This document shows, in pieces, positions 45,986 through 57,933 of a stretch of DNA of 64,000 nucleotides. Origin of the DNA: Lentinula raphanica (lineage: Eukaryota; Basidiomycota; Agaricomycetes; Agaricales; Omphalotaceae). Positions within the stretch are counted from its first letter, which is position 1. The number at the start of each line of letters is the position of its first letter. The DNA lies in the NCBI GenBank assembly GCA_027919835.1, contig JANVFP010000021.1, positions 186,001 to 250,000 of the forward strand, written 5' to 3'. The notes below the pieces were generated by a model. It worked only from the letters and a program-made list of their open reading frames with translations. It made no database searches and was not told the origin of the DNA. Both the position numbers and the translations under genes were made by a program.

Positions 45986-47737
45986 ATGTCCGTGCGCGTT
46001 CCTCGACTTTTGTATCGGACTGCCTCTCAACGATGTCTTTTACGAGCCTTATCTACCCATGCTCATCGTGAGCCTCGGCCAGGCGATAAAGGCTAGCTTT
46101 CTGTGTTCAAATCTTGCAACAACTAACACGCTATGCAGTTGTAGTCGGGATGTCCGGAGGCGTTGATTCTTCCGTTGCTGCTCGCCTCCTCGCAGACCAA
46201 GTAAGTCGTTGGTTTCGTCATGACGGAAATGTCTAAACCCAGCTTAGGACTACGACTTATCTGCAGTCTTCATGCGAAATTGGGATACTAGAGATGAATC
46301 TGGAACTGACAAGGGTTGCGAATGGGAGAAGGACTGGGAGGACGTTCAGCGTGTATGCAGCTCGCTTGGTATTTCATGCACCATGGTATGCTGTAACAGT
46401 GCTAGAGATATCATCATGTCAGTGATATCCAAAAGATTGATCTTTCTCGGGCGTACTGGAATCGGATATTTCAACCAGCTTTGGATGTTTGGGAAAGCGG
46501 GTCCACACCAAATCCTGATGTATGGTGCAACAGGTGTGATATATGTCCTACCTTCGGCATCTATGTGTGCTTAGATGTGACAGAGAGATCAAGTTTGGGG
46601 CTCTGCTGGAACATTTACCTATTGATCCAACCACGGGGGTGTCATGGTTTGCAACGGGTATGTGTCCTCAATATTTCAGTTCGTATTATACATCATGCTA
46701 TCAAGGTCATTACGCAAGAAAAGACTGGTCTTCCAACAACCGTCCTCGACTTCTTTCTGCAATAGACCAGACCAAGGACCAGTCGTATTATCTGTCCTCA
46801 ATAACAGAACAGGGTCTTGCGCGCGCGCTGTTCCCACTAGGCGAATATACCAAAGTCCAGGTTCGAGAACTTGCACGGAAGTTTCAGCTAGAGACCGCAG
46901 AGAGGCCAGAAAGCATGGGTCTTTGTTTCGTCGGCGAGAGAGGAAAATTCAGTCGGTTCCTCAGCGAGTCTCCATCTGAACTGATGTTACCTGCTTCTGA
47001 CAGTCTATGTATATTGCAGACTCCTACCTTCAGCCCAATCCTGGACCAATAATCGACTCAACAACACAAAAGGTCATCGGAAAACATGGCGGTCTCTGGA
47101 CATACACGATTGGTGAAAATGCCAAGGTTCCAGGTCAACCTTTCAAAACATTTGTCTCTCATAAGGATCCCATCAACAATGCCGTCTACGTCGTTCCACG
47201 CAGGTCTGTAATGTGCTGACTATGTTTGATGTCCTTTAATCAAGAACCTCAGTAACCATCCCGACCTGCTCGAACATCGAGTGATATGCAAAGACTGGAA
47301 GTGGATTTGGAATGATTCACCTCCTGTTGGCATCTCCGAACCATCTGGATTCCGTGCAGCGGTTAAAATCCGCCATCGTCAAGATAGCCAGGCGTGCATA
47401 GCTAAAATGTACGATTGTTTCCATCTTTCATTTTCACTTGTCGTCTCAACCAAATTACAGAGCTCACGATGGGACATTAGAAGTAATAACGGACGAAGCG
47501 ATGCGGGGTGTGTCATTGGGTCAAGTCGCTGCTCTTTGGGATGGGGACTGGTGTCTTGGATGTGGTGTAATCGCTGCTACGGGAAATTCCCTGCTTCACA
47601 CACGGTCAGCTATTCAGAATAACCAACGTAAACTTTCTCCAGGTGCAACACACCACGACCAAGGTGCAACACACCACGACCAAGCTAGAAACAAACGAAT
47701 GCGGATTTCCAGCAGCAGCCAAGCTCATACTAGATAG
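45986..47737 (+). CDS. TRMU: Mitochondrial tRNA-specific 2-thiouridylase (MnmA/TRMU/Slm3)
   Basis: This thiolates wobble uridine 34 of mitochondrial Lys, Glu and Gln tRNAs. The start ATG 45986 is set by the reading frame. It yields a clear presequence ([20 protein letters not shown]) spliced to the PP-loop [20 protein letters not shown]; the ATG at 46033 is out of frame with it. Next are [38 protein letters not shown] (first Cys region) and [12 protein letters not shown] with [40 protein letters not shown] and [19 protein letters not shown] (catalytic Cys) follow. [20 protein letters not shown] and [20 protein letters not shown] then lead to [16 protein letters not shown]. The tail reads GATHHDQ twice from a 21-bp tandem duplication at about 47642-47683. 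The stop is at 47737 if unspliced; a 38-nt splice would end it at 47688. Confidence 0.88.
47642..47683 (+). repeat. 21-bp tandem duplication at the TRMU 3' end
   Basis: The unit ggtgcaacacaccacgaccaa occurs twice head to tail. In frame with the preceding exon it duplicates the heptapeptide GATHHDQ in the C-terminal tail, outside the conserved domain. Confidence 0.8.
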
Positions 47738-48166
47738 CAGAAGGGCGGGTAACCGACGAGAACATCTCTTCTCAGGTTCTACTAACATACGTTGTGGCCT
47801 GCCCCGATTCCTCAAAAAAACGCGCGGCAACCGTGTTCTTGCTAGTCCTTCAGCGTGATCCACTTGCGGATGTCCTCGATGTTTTCGAAGCCACTCTGGT
47901 GGCCACATAGATCATGCTTGTTGACACTGATTTGTTGCATACTCCCGTGTACTTTGACCGTAGACAATTCGTATGCTCACTGAACGGTCGCGAAACCAAA
48001 GTTCTGGATCAGGATTATGATACCTCGTACCAACAATTGTGAAGCTCTAAAGGCCAAGTCAAGTGAATACGACTAACATACAACATACATTACTAACCTA
48101 AGAGGAATATCGTTCGAAGATGTAGCAATATATTACAGACAAAGATATTAGCAAAAGATAGCAGAA
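47738..48166. other. Convergent 3' region, nothing recognised
   Basis: This lies between the TRMU 3' end and the 3' end of the coiled-coil gene. Minus-strand frames that run back into TRMU are antisense shadows. No motif, repeat or RNA gene was recognised. Confidence 0.4.
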
Positions 48167-49979
48167 TCAATTCGTGAGGTTCGTTCGAGGTTCGTCTGAT
48201 GGCTCTGTCACAGCCAGTGGGTTTTGTATAAGCAGTTGTTGTGTTTGGGGCCCATCGAGCTTGCCCTCGCGAGCACCATTGTCAAGATTAACTACTCTGG
48301 CATCCATCTTTTGTCCTTCCAGCTCATCTTGTCCCAAGGGATCTTCTTCTATGATTTGCGCTGGATTTTGCTCAAGGTGTGACTTAGAGTCAACTAGAGC
48401 CGGGGAAAGTGGCAGATGTTCTGATAGTATGGGATCTGGGGAAACGGCCGAATGAGGGGATAACTGAGGAGATGATAGGAACGTTGTTGGCAAGAGAGGG
48501 GTTGCAAGTTCCATTGATATTTCACCATCCTCTGCATCAAGGAGGTGTAGAGGATTAGGCAAGTGTGGTTGATCTAAACCTTCCTTTGCAGCAGAGTTGT
48601 CATCTGGGATAGCAGATGCGTGGTGAATCTGAGGCGACTGCTTGACTGGCAAATTGTTGTTGATACGTTGTTCCACAGGAGTAGTCCCAGTGAAATCTTG
48701 GGGTATATGTGACACAATGGAACTCTGAAATTCAGGATGTCCATGTACCGTTCCAGTTTCGTGCCTTGGACTCGGTGTTGTTGTCTCCTCCTGAGGAGGG
48801 GGCGGGTTGTCCAATTCTGCATGTCCAGCAACCATTTTCTGGAGGTGTTCTCGTTCCGAAGCATACGCCTGAATGATACGGCCTAGGCGTTGTAGATCTT
48901 CGTCCACTTGAGCAATCAACTTCAATGTCGAGCTCAACCCCCGGGTCTGATCTTCATTCGCGGGAGGCATACGAATGGTGGTTTGCGAATTATCCACTTC
49001 GTCAGTTTTCAATCGCTGGAGCTGTACGAATAGGAAATGAGATACAGAAGCATGCGGATGAAATGACCTACGTGTCTTTCCAATTGTTGATTCCCCTGTT
49101 CTAGTAGTTTATGACGGGTGGTCGTTATCCGAAGAGTGTTCAACATGGATGAGTGGTCCATTGGTGTAAGGACTTCGGTCTGAACTTTCAAAACTTTGCT
49201 GCGAAAGCTAGGGCAATCGATACCGTGGGAGGCATAGTTCTCAAGTTCGTAGTCACGGCGAGCAAGCTCTGACTCAAGTGCTGAGATTCGCGCCTTGGCA
49301 TCCAAAAGAACAACCTGTTGAGCCTCTCGTGCTGAATCTCGTTCGCGTACCAATGTCTCAATCATGGCAGCGGCATACTTCGTCATGTTCTCATCGAGAT
49401 TCGCCGAAGCATTCTGGTCATGGTGGAGCAAAGGCTTAGAATCAGCAGGTTCTAATCGAAATATCTGAGCTTACTGTTCGATGCAAAGTACACAACTATA
49501 CGGACCGAGTAGACTCGAGATATGTAATCTGGATTGTGGCCAAATAATATGCGGTTGCTGCACTACATACACATAATGATTTCTGAATCAGTAACACAGA
49601 TCGGCATCCCTATTCCCGCTCACCACATACCTTTTTGCAGAAATGATTCTACGGCATTACGGAGGTCATCCTTTTCGTATTCGGCTGACTCTACGAATTT
49701 GTAGTAAGTCTTGAGTTGCTGTTGCAGCTTCCGTTTGGCGATTTGTTCTGCCCTAAGCGCCTCATCGTAGCTAGATTGAAGGGCATCAAGAGCATTCTGT
49801 GTGGAAATGAGCCGAGCTCGGAGAGTAGAAGTATGCGCGGCATATGCTTGTAGTTGTAGCTTCAAATTCTTGATCTAAGAGGGATATCTCCGTGCCTGTG
49901 TTCGTTCGTTACAGAAACCACATACCTCCTGGTCTTTCTGGTCCAATAGTGTGACTGTGTGATTGCGAGGGGGTCCCAT
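48167..49979 (-). CDS. Coiled-coil protein of unknown function
   Basis: I do not recognise a family. The start ATG 49977-49979 gives MGPPRNHTVTLLDQKDQE, spliced to a long heptad-rich helix (LKLQLQAYAAHTSTLRARLI; SYDEALRAEQIAKRKLQQQL; YYKFVESAEYEKDDLRNAVE). Further coiled coil follows in the next exons (MTKYAAAMIETLVRERDSAR; KARISALESELARRDYELEN; HKLLEQGNQQLERHLQRLK). Another helical segment (SSTLKLIAQVDEDLQRLGRI) comes before a 230-residue Pro/Ser/Glu-rich disordered tail ending RTNLTN at the stop codon (48167). At least three short introns are present. The pattern of extended N-terminal coiled coil and acidic disordered tail suits a cytoskeletal, spindle-pole or septin-associated scaffold, but that is only a guess. 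It shares a 172-bp divergent promoter with the Rrn5-like gene. Confidence 0.8.
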
Positions 49980-50151
49980 GCGCGGTAGACATGCAAGGAG
50001 TACTAGATGCGAGTGGTATGATGGGTGCCCAAGTCATTCAACACGACAAGGAACAAACAAGGGGTACTGGGAGCATGAAAGTAGAAGTTCAAAATAAAAA
50101 CCGTGTGAAGCGCCCAAACTAAAATTCTCCTTCCCGTACTCACTCAACTGT

Positions 50152-51814
50152 ATGTCAGGCGAGGAAGAAACGGCTGACACAAACGACAACCCCTACTCAA
50201 AATACCTGCAACTTTTAAATTCTTCATCTGAACACGCCGAGGCGACCAATGACGAGCTCGACTGGTCTGAAGACGAAAAAGATCGCTTCTTTGCTGCACT
50301 TTCCTCCTATTCTCTTCTTCGTCCTGATCTGATCTCAGAAGCTGTCGGAACAAAGAATGTTGCTCAAGTTGCTTTATACTTGTCGACACTGGAGGACGCA
50401 GCGAACGACTGTGATGTAAAGTTGCTGAGATCCGACTTTGACATAGCGATGGAGGTTTCTGATGAGTGGTTGGAAGTCGAGGAGGAACAAGCTGCATTTT
50501 TACGCGACATTGAGCTTGCTTGGAAGAAGGACGAGGTTCAAAGAAACCCGGAGCCATCCTCTCAAGAAGTAGATGTAGAAATAGCCCACATGCGCACGGA
50601 AGCATTGAAGAATCTCTCCCTCGACCATTTCAAGGTCATAGACAAGATCCTTCGAAATGATGCCAAACCCGAGCCCAGCCTTACTTCAGTACAGGAAACG
50701 CAAGCCGGAGCCGCTGCTGCTGAACTCTCCCCTGCCGAACGTCGTCGTCTGCAAAAGCGGCTACATATGCGCAAAAAACGTGCAGAACTCGCTGGGACGA
50801 CTGTCGTCACAGACGTACATAGGCTTCAACGTGGTCGAAAGAGGAAGAATGTCACCCAGCCACAGCCATCCTCTCGCACTTCTAGTCATTCTGGCAGTGA
50901 GAGAGAGAAATCGGCGGAAAGGGAACAAGAACACCCCGCAGATGAAGTACGACCGGAGAAAAAAGAACGCAAACGCGGTTTGACGAAGGAACAAAAAGTT
51001 GCTGAAATCTTCGAGGAATTGGGGATTGACTCTGCCGTGATTCACGAACAGACACTGGATCTGTTCCATCTGCGTACTCTAGGCCGACTGTTGGCGTAAG
51101 TGTGAATAGTCTACCTTCTCCATTGTCCCATTCATAGAATTCTCTTAGACTCAACCAAGAAGCATCTCCCGACTCAGAAATCAGCGTTTCTGCAGTCTCA
51201 TCCGACACCATCCGTTTGCTTCACGCTGTTCTTGCGGATTATGTCACACGGCTTATCCATTGCACTATCATACTTCGCGAACAGGCACTACAACTCAGAG
51301 GGCATACAAAAGCCTGGCGCGACAAAACTGACGCGGTCAGTCTGTTCAATGATTTGTATACTTACTTCATGAGTCTAATCGAGTACAGATTAGTCCAGAC
51401 ATCGTAGAAAAGGCGGTCTCTATGCTCGGTCATCCTGCTACTAAAGCTGAGGCTTTTGAGCACTTCTTTGAGGGTGAATACCCAGACGATGATCAGATGA
51501 TTGTAGAGCCAGTCGATGGTGCTGAATCAGGATCTGAAGGAAGCGATGACGATGATCCCTCAACCTCTTTCTGTACTGACAGCCTTACCATCTCACCTTA
51601 CGAGTCGAATCCTCCACTAATTTCTCTTCCCGCTCGTTGCTCAGACATTATGGATCCTTCGACGCTAGCGGATACAGACGAGGAAATGTTGGACGAGGAG
51701 CTCGAAGAGGATGAAGCACTGGATGAACAAGACCAAGCATTAGAAAAGGTACTCATGGGCGAACTGTGGGCAGCGCATATGCAAAACATGGCTGCGTTGA
51801 ATGCACAGTCTTAA
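50152..51814 (+). CDS. RRN5: Rrn5-like RNA polymerase I upstream activation factor subunit (SANT domain)
   Basis: The start ATG 50152 gives MSGEEETADTNDNPYSKYLQ. A SANT/Myb-like domain lies near residues 35-80 (LDWSEDEKDRFFAALSSYSL; RPDLISEAVGTKNVAQVALY), the pattern of yeast and fission yeast Rrn5, a UAF subunit that recruits RNA polymerase I to rDNA. An acidic stretch, a basic patch (ERRRLQKRLHMRKKRAEL), and a long charged region follow. After two short introns a helical segment (SDTIRLLHAVLADYVTRLIH; AISPDIVEKAVSMLGHPATK) resembles a histone fold. The C-terminus is strongly acidic (DEEMLDEELEEDEALDEQ) and ends AALNAQS at TAA 51812. The SANT and histone-fold-like combination supports Rrn5 over other Myb proteins, but identity rests on pattern alone. 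Confidence 0.65.
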
Positions 51815-51952
51815 TTACAGCATACAGAACAATATCTACTACTACTTAGGCTCACCCAATGAGGCCACTCTACATAATCCAAGATACATTAGGAATACAA
51901 CAGGACAGTGTACAAAAAGATATTGTACAAAGAAGCATTTTGATATTTTAGA

Positions 51953-53690
51953 CTATAGTTTTGTTATCGAGTTAGGTGGAGAATTCGGCAGGATATGTGT
52001 ACGGTTCAAATGAGGCCATTGACTACCTTCACCTTGCATGAACAGCGGGTCGATGCTTGGTCCCCGCCCAGTTATTTGAGCATTACGGTCCATCATGATG
52101 GTATGAACCTATGAGAGGGTGTGAAACAGGGCTCAGGACACGAACTTCAATAAAGTACCGACCTGCATCCGCAAGCCTTGCAGAGCTGCTCGTAACGACA
52201 AGACTTCTTCGTTAAGCCTTAGAGTTTCGTTGGCCAGTGCAATTTCATTTCTTCGCCCGAGCGAGTCCAAAGATGCAGAGAGCGAGACAATAGACTCTCG
52301 TAGACCCTCTAAGCTACCCTCAAGCGTAGTACTCAGATCTAAAGGGGCGACGACGTTTTGTGTACTAGGACGCGGTCCTGTTGGCGAGGTCAAGTAAGCT
52401 GTACCTTGCCAGTTTTGAACCGATGCTCCGCTGAAGGATGCATGAGGCAGTGTAACTGAAGGGCCAAACTGTGGTCTTTCCGGGGCAGGAGGGGGAGCTC
52501 GTAACTCTTCACGAGTAGGAGACAAAGACAGAACCTCAGGAAAGTAGTGATCAATAGAAGCTTGGCTATCTGATGCCATATATGGATGGGAAGATGATAA
52601 TGCACCGGTAGACTGCGTTGATACCGAGGGCAGGCGGGCAGGAGGAGAATGGACACTTGTGGACCGAGGTTCAGAATTTTGAAACCAAGGTCCCAGCGCG
52701 CGTTGTGCACAACGAAGCTCGGACTGAGCCACCCGAAGTTGGCTCTCCAGCATGTCAGCTTTTTGCTTGAGGAGGTCATTCTGGTTGACCAAGGTAGATT
52801 TCTGAGCATCGTGAATAGCGAAGAATCCCTTGATGGCTTCATAAGCACATGTTGTCGTATGAGATGAAAAGTCCTTCCGTCGACCTTCCCAAGGACAACC
52901 ATGATGCTCATGGGAACATTTCACCATTGCAGCTTGACAAGACGATGCATGCGCAGTCCGCGATGAGCAGGGCTGCTCACTGTTGCAGTCTTTACACTGA
53001 TAGAATTTCTTCGGACAGCTAGAGTAATGTATCTAGTACTACATGAGAGGTGTGATTCTGGGGGTCGATCGTGAATTGGACACACCTCGAGCTCGCTATT
53101 TCTGACCGAACATTTACAATCTTCGCAGGATACAAAGACGTGTGCGCAAACATGCTGATCCTGATCTTTCCGCAAGATTTCTTCTGAGCATCCACCGACT
53201 GGGCATGGCACCGGAGCATATGAGCAATCTGTCTTGATATGTGCGTCGAGGAGCTGCCGTTGACAAGTATACGAGCACCCCGCTGTTTCGTTGGAGCACT
53301 TGACAATCAGCTCGTCCACTAGCTGTTACCTAGTGAGTCTTCCAAAAACAAGAGCATCTTATGTGACAGCTCACGGAACGGATGATAGGATCTGCTGGGT
53401 GTATGTCTTCGATTCTCAGATTAGACCGGTCGACAGGACATTGCGGAGAGTGGGCAAGTGATTGGGTGATACATTCTCGACAGAAGGTATGAGAGCAAGT
53501 TTGATTTGTGTAGGGATCCACAAATGGCATCCTGGATATTCGTTCTTCAGTATGAAACGAATCCACAGGGGACAGCTCCTACCGACATATACAACACACC
53601 TAGCCGCGAGTATTAGTCACATAGACACGGCATGCAGTGGCGGCGCACCAGATTCTGGTTTGGAGCCTCGACGTAGTTTAGCAAGCTCAT
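51953..53690 (-). CDS. RING finger and TRAF-type zinc-finger protein (probable E3 ubiquitin ligase)
   Basis: The start ATG 53688-53690 gives MSLLNYVEAPNQNL. Two introns later the RING is complete: VCCICRMPFVDPYTNQTCSH, TFCRECITQSLAHSPQCPVD (C3HC4). TRAF-type zinc fingers follow: LIVKCSNETAGCSYTCQRQL, DAHIKTDCSYAPVPCPVGGC, DQHVCAHVFVSCEDC, an exon with HYSSCPKKFYQCKDC, and VKCSHEHHGCPWEGRRKDFS with HTTTCAYEAIKGFF. A coiled-coil (NDLLKQKADMLESQLRVAQS), a Pro/Ser-rich linker and a second coiled-coil (ETLRLNEEVLSLRAALQGLR) follow. The last intron leads to VHTIMMDRNAQITGRGPSID and TAG 51953. This RING, TRAF zinc finger, coiled-coil order without a MATH domain is common in basidiomycetes. Ligase activity is inferred from the RING. 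Confidence 0.88.
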
Positions 53691-54499
53691 TCTTATCAAA
53701 TGCTCGTTGCCTGCAGCTCGCTGTGGTCGTCGTTGATTGAAGAGACAAATAGGCGCCCAATCAAGACTAGCCGCTCGAGCGCTCGCCCGACTGATCGCAT
53801 GCTACACAAAATAATTTCCCCTTGCTTCGAGCCTCGACAATGGACATCTCTTCGAGACTTCAGCTTCGATGTGCAATGCTTCCTGTGTATATGTTCGAGC
53901 AAATGGTCCTCTATCTTCAGTAAGCTCATGCTCAAGTTCCTTGAATCGAATCTAACTGTCACTGTGACTACTATTCGTCAATCTACACTTCAAGCTTCAG
54001 ATGCTAACCTTTTCTTATCAGGTCATCTATGGTTCTCAGACAGTCCACGGCTTCATGCGTTTTAGTGCTCAATGGTGAATCGAGAGTGAATGGCTTCAAT
54101 GAAGGGGACATTCACGGAGCTTAACGATTTTGTCATATCTGGCGTAACTTTGACACGTATGGGAACGCACATCGACGGCGTGTTGCACTCAGCAAGTACA
54201 GTTTGTGGGCTGTAGGAAGCTCTCGAAGCTAGGGGATCCTCTTTTAGCACTGTGGCTCATAGCTTCGCCAGTTATATCCTCGAACTCCTTCGCAAACGCT
54301 CGATATCTGCTCGCAACTTAATCATACTCCTTGATGCTCCTTACGGGATTCCATACTTCTCTTCGCTTCTTGATCTCTCAATTGGAAACCAGACTCGACC
54401 TTATCAGCGCACACGAGACCCGGGCTATCTGAATACACTGACAAACTATATAAGGTGGAAACACCACGAGCAGCTGGGCCGATATCCTCGACTATCATC
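53691..54499. promoter_or_regulatory. Divergent upstream region with TATA box before the permease
   Basis: This is an 809-bp region between the RING gene and the permease. A good TATA box (TATATAAG, 54447-54454) lies 46 bp before the permease ATG. Open frames at 53700-54065 and 54252-54623 show no recognisable domain and were not called. Confidence 0.45.
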
Positions 54500-56974
54500 A
54501 TGCCTACTGATTCTGAAAAGCTCGAAGACACATTGCCAGCATCTGAAGATGGTTTTGACCCCACATCACAATCGACTGAGCCAGGGGACGCAAAATCAGA
54601 TCAAGATACGCTTCAGCATCTGACTCGTGTTAGGATTCTTCTATCGCATGTACTATGATTCGCTGAACTTTACGGATACCAGAGACGGGGATTCTATCAT
54701 ATGCTGTTCAGTTAGTGTTCATTCCTTTTCGTCGATAAGAGACTGACCACCGTACATCTAGTGGCACTCTGTGAGTGACAAGTTTGGATCCAAGCTATAT
54801 CGCTCGCTGAATACAACAACAGCCCTCTTCGCAATACGTAGGTTATCTGCATCTGGCGACCGGTGTTTAGTTTGACCTGGTGTTGTATCCAGCCTTCGCC
54901 CTCACGTCACCCATTGAAACGAGTCTGATCTCGGGAGGTCCAGCGACAATGCTATGGAGGTTTGTTTCCAGTAGTTTCTGATTCTACGTTCCGCTTTCTT
55001 ATTGTACATTGACAGTTTCGTCGTGGTCTCGGTGTTCACAATGCCCATGGCCTTGTCCATGGCCGAAATCTGTTCAAGATATCCAACATCTTCCGGAACT
55101 TACTTCTGGACCTATCAATTGGCGCCTGCCAATTACCGATTACTGTTCTCATGGATCGTTGGCTGGCTCGTGACGGTGGGTTATTGGGTGGTAGCTCTTT
55201 CAGTGACTTTTGTTCGTAAATGAACACAAGTGAGTGGATATTGTCCCTGATTGTTACAATTTTTAGGGAACGAGCCAACTTATCTTGGCTGGAATCAATA
55301 TCTATCTTCCACAATGGGTCGCGACGGCATGGCAGACATGTTAGTGTTTCTCATTGCATGAACTAAAAATTCACAATCGCGTCCTCTAGACCTCATCTTC
55401 ATGCTCGTCGTGATAATCACAACGGCTATAGCAATATTCTTCGACCACTTATTACCATTCCTAGATGTAAGCGATTTTGAGAATCCCTTCAATGTCATTC
55501 ATTCACGTCCAATCTGAAGAGTGTAGCAGCTACCTGGAACCTCTTAGGGATCTTGAGTAAGGATTCCCTCCTCGAATCATGCGAGAGACGATCTGAAGAA
55601 AACTTTCCTCGCAGTAATCGTAATCTGTTTATCAGTCAAGGCTGCCTCGGGGCGTCATTCAGCCAAGTACGGCTTGACTCATTTCGATGCTTCACAGTCT
55701 GGATGGACACCTGGTTGGTCCTTTTTCGTTGGGTTTTTGCCGGTAAGCTGGTTTGAAATCAGACTAGCCGGGGTATGACCACGAATCTGAGTTCACATTT
55801 AGGGTGCATACACCTTTCTTGGTGTACCTACCAGTAAGGATTTTATCCCGCTCGAGTAGAGTCCGTTAACACGATGCAACTTATCGCAGTCGTCACTATG
55901 GGCGAAGAAATATTCAACCCATCCGTGAATCTACCCAAAGCTATAGCGTGGGCGGTCCCAACGGGAGGTTTATTGGGTGTTATCTTCATCCTCCCGATTT
56001 GTTTCACGCTACCCGATATTTCGGTTTTGCTAGCAGGTAAGAACGTTCAGCTAGAGTCCCGGTTTGAGACTAAATTAGCCTTTTTGCATTTTTTCTAGCC
56101 CCAGAAGGACAACCAGAAGCACTAGTGTTTGAGCTCATCATGGGCTCTAAAGCTGGAGGATTCGGAATGGTATGGCTCTAGTATTCGATTCAAGCGCGCT
56201 TCACACGAATAGTACTGACTTGGCGGATTTACGGTTCTAGTGGTTCATCGGTATGTATACGATTACATCTTCGTGTCGACAATGCTTTCGAGACTCATGT
56301 ATGCACAGTATTCGGACTCACCGTCCTATGTGGCCTCTCCGTAACCTGCGCCACCTCACGAGCAACCTGGGCTTTCGCCAGAGACAAAGCCATTCCTTTC
56401 CACCACATATTCGCCCGTCTAGGTCAAGGCAGACTATCCAACACCCCCATCAACGCCTACCTCCTCTCAGCATTCATCCAACTGGCCGTCGGATGCATCT
56501 ACCTCGGGTCCACCGCGGCGTTCAACTCGTTCGTTGCTGTGTCCATCATGTGTTTTGGCTCGAGCTGCGCTATCCCGATCTTGCTGTTTCTGTGCAGAGG
56601 CCGGAAGTTTGCGGACGAAGAAGAGCAGGTTGGTGATCAGGCTGTTCGGACGTTCTCGCTGGGGTTGTGGGGATATCTGTTTAATGTGCTAGCGGTGGTT
56701 TGGATTGGGTTTGAGATGGTGATTGTGTCTATGCCGGTGGCTCTTCCGGTACATGCGGATGATATGAGTACGTATAGAGTATTTTGTGGTTTGGGATGAT
56801 GCTGATATGTGTTTCAAACGATAGATTATGCGTCTGTGGTTTTCATTGGGTTCATCGTCGTCAGCGCAGTATGGTATATCGTCGGTAGGTTCACATTCAG
56901 CACTTCAAATGCGTTCTGATGTTTTTGTAGATGGTCGATATGTGTACAAAGGTCCTTTCGTTCCGACCAGTTAG
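54500..56974 (+). CDS. APC-superfamily amino-acid/choline/GABA permease (ACT family)
   Basis: A strongly split gene for a 12-helix plasma-membrane permease of the fungal ACT family (GABA, choline or polyamine uptake). The start ATG 54500 gives MPTDSEKLEDTLPASEDGFD. Short exons lead to FALTSPIETSLISGGPATML and the consensus segment VFTMPMALSMAEICSRYPTS with SGTYFWTYQLAPANYRLLFS. Then come WIVGWLVTVGYWVVALSVTF, LILAGINIYLPQWVATAWQT, SGWTPGWSFFVGFLPG and AVVTMGEEIFNPSVNLPKAI. WAVPTGGLLGVIFILPICFT, CGLSVTCATSRATWAFARDK, NTPINAYLLSAFIQLAVGCI and VSIMCFGSSCAIPILLFLCR follow. The tail NYASVVFIGFIVVSAVWYIV and GRYVYKGPFVPTS ends at TAG 56972. All landmarks of the family are present. Exon limits between 54640 and 54900 and between 55480 and 55880 are uncertain. 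A TATA box lies 46 bp upstream. Confidence 0.87.
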
Positions 56975-57174
56975 GACTTGGCTTGTGTGGAAAGGTATGA
57001 TGATTATTCATGAAGTATATAGGGATACGTGTATATGTGCGTTGAACGAGGTTGGACTGAAACAAACATGAGTCGTACAAATACAATTGCAGCAAATAAT
57101 ATACACAGATGAGCAGAGTCGGCTCTGGAGGGAACCCAGATATACACGTTTCATTACAAAATTATGATTCCTTC

Positions 57175-57933
57175 CTAACCAAGTTTGCTCTTGATATAAT
57201 CAAAGACATACTCTGTCTCGTCATTGTCGGGTCGTTCGTGAAGGTGATTGAATCGAGAAGTTCGGACGAATTCTGTGACCGTTTGATTGGAGTCGTCGTG
57301 GCGCCGTAATAGAGTAGCAATGCCTTGCGCGGTGACAGCGAGAACACCGACGCCGATGATGCTCAAGAGATCGATGATGTGCATGAAACCTACTCTCCGT
57401 CGGAGAGCAGACCCAGCGACGACCGAGCGTTTACATGTTATTGAAGGAAAGCCAGTATCGGACGAGGAATGGGTCATAGGGGATGATTGGGCACGGTCAG
57501 ACATCGTCGTCGGCGAAGAGCCAAATTGGCCCAGACTAGTGCGGAGGTGTTGGTCGATGACAGTAATGTATTCTAGATTATACTCAATATCCGTGCTACC
57601 AGCTGAAGATTATCCAACGTACCATTAGGGAGTTCCTTCCCATCTACAGAGGTAGTTGCCCAATCATCTGGACTACGAGAAGATCAGAGCGAGAATCAGT
57701 CAATGTTAGAGAATAGCTCACCTGGTAGCATGTACAGCAATCTGAAAAGCTTCATCGGCAATCGTTACATCGCATAGATATTGCGAGTCCAGTTCGTCAA
57801 GTGCTGGAGTCACCATGAGACCCTCCTGAAGGCCTGCCCATGACTGCTTCTGATCGTGGATAGAGATATACGCAGCATTAGTGCAGCATAAGAAGATGAT
57901 AGCACATAGAAGGGAGATAGGAAGGAACTTCAT
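57175..57933 (-). CDS. Small secretory-pathway membrane protein of unknown function
   Basis: I do not recognise a family. The start ATG 57931-57933 gives a typical signal peptide (MKFLPISLLCAIIFLCCTNA). A lumenal domain follows (YISIHDQKQSWAGLQEGLMV; LDSQYLCDVTIADEAFQIAV), spliced to TSPDDWATTSVDGKELPNG. A second intron brings EYITVIDQHLRTSLGQFGSS. A single membrane segment (IIDLLSIIGVGVLAVTAQGI) comes near the C-terminus, followed by a basic, then charged cytosolic tail (TLLRRHDDSNQTVTEFVRTS) ending at KLG with TAG 57175. The predicted protein is about 200 residues with type I topology. TATTTAAG at 57971-57978, 38 bp before the ATG, is a plausible TATA element and strengthens the start choice. 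Convergent with the permease, 200 bp apart. Confidence 0.7.
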
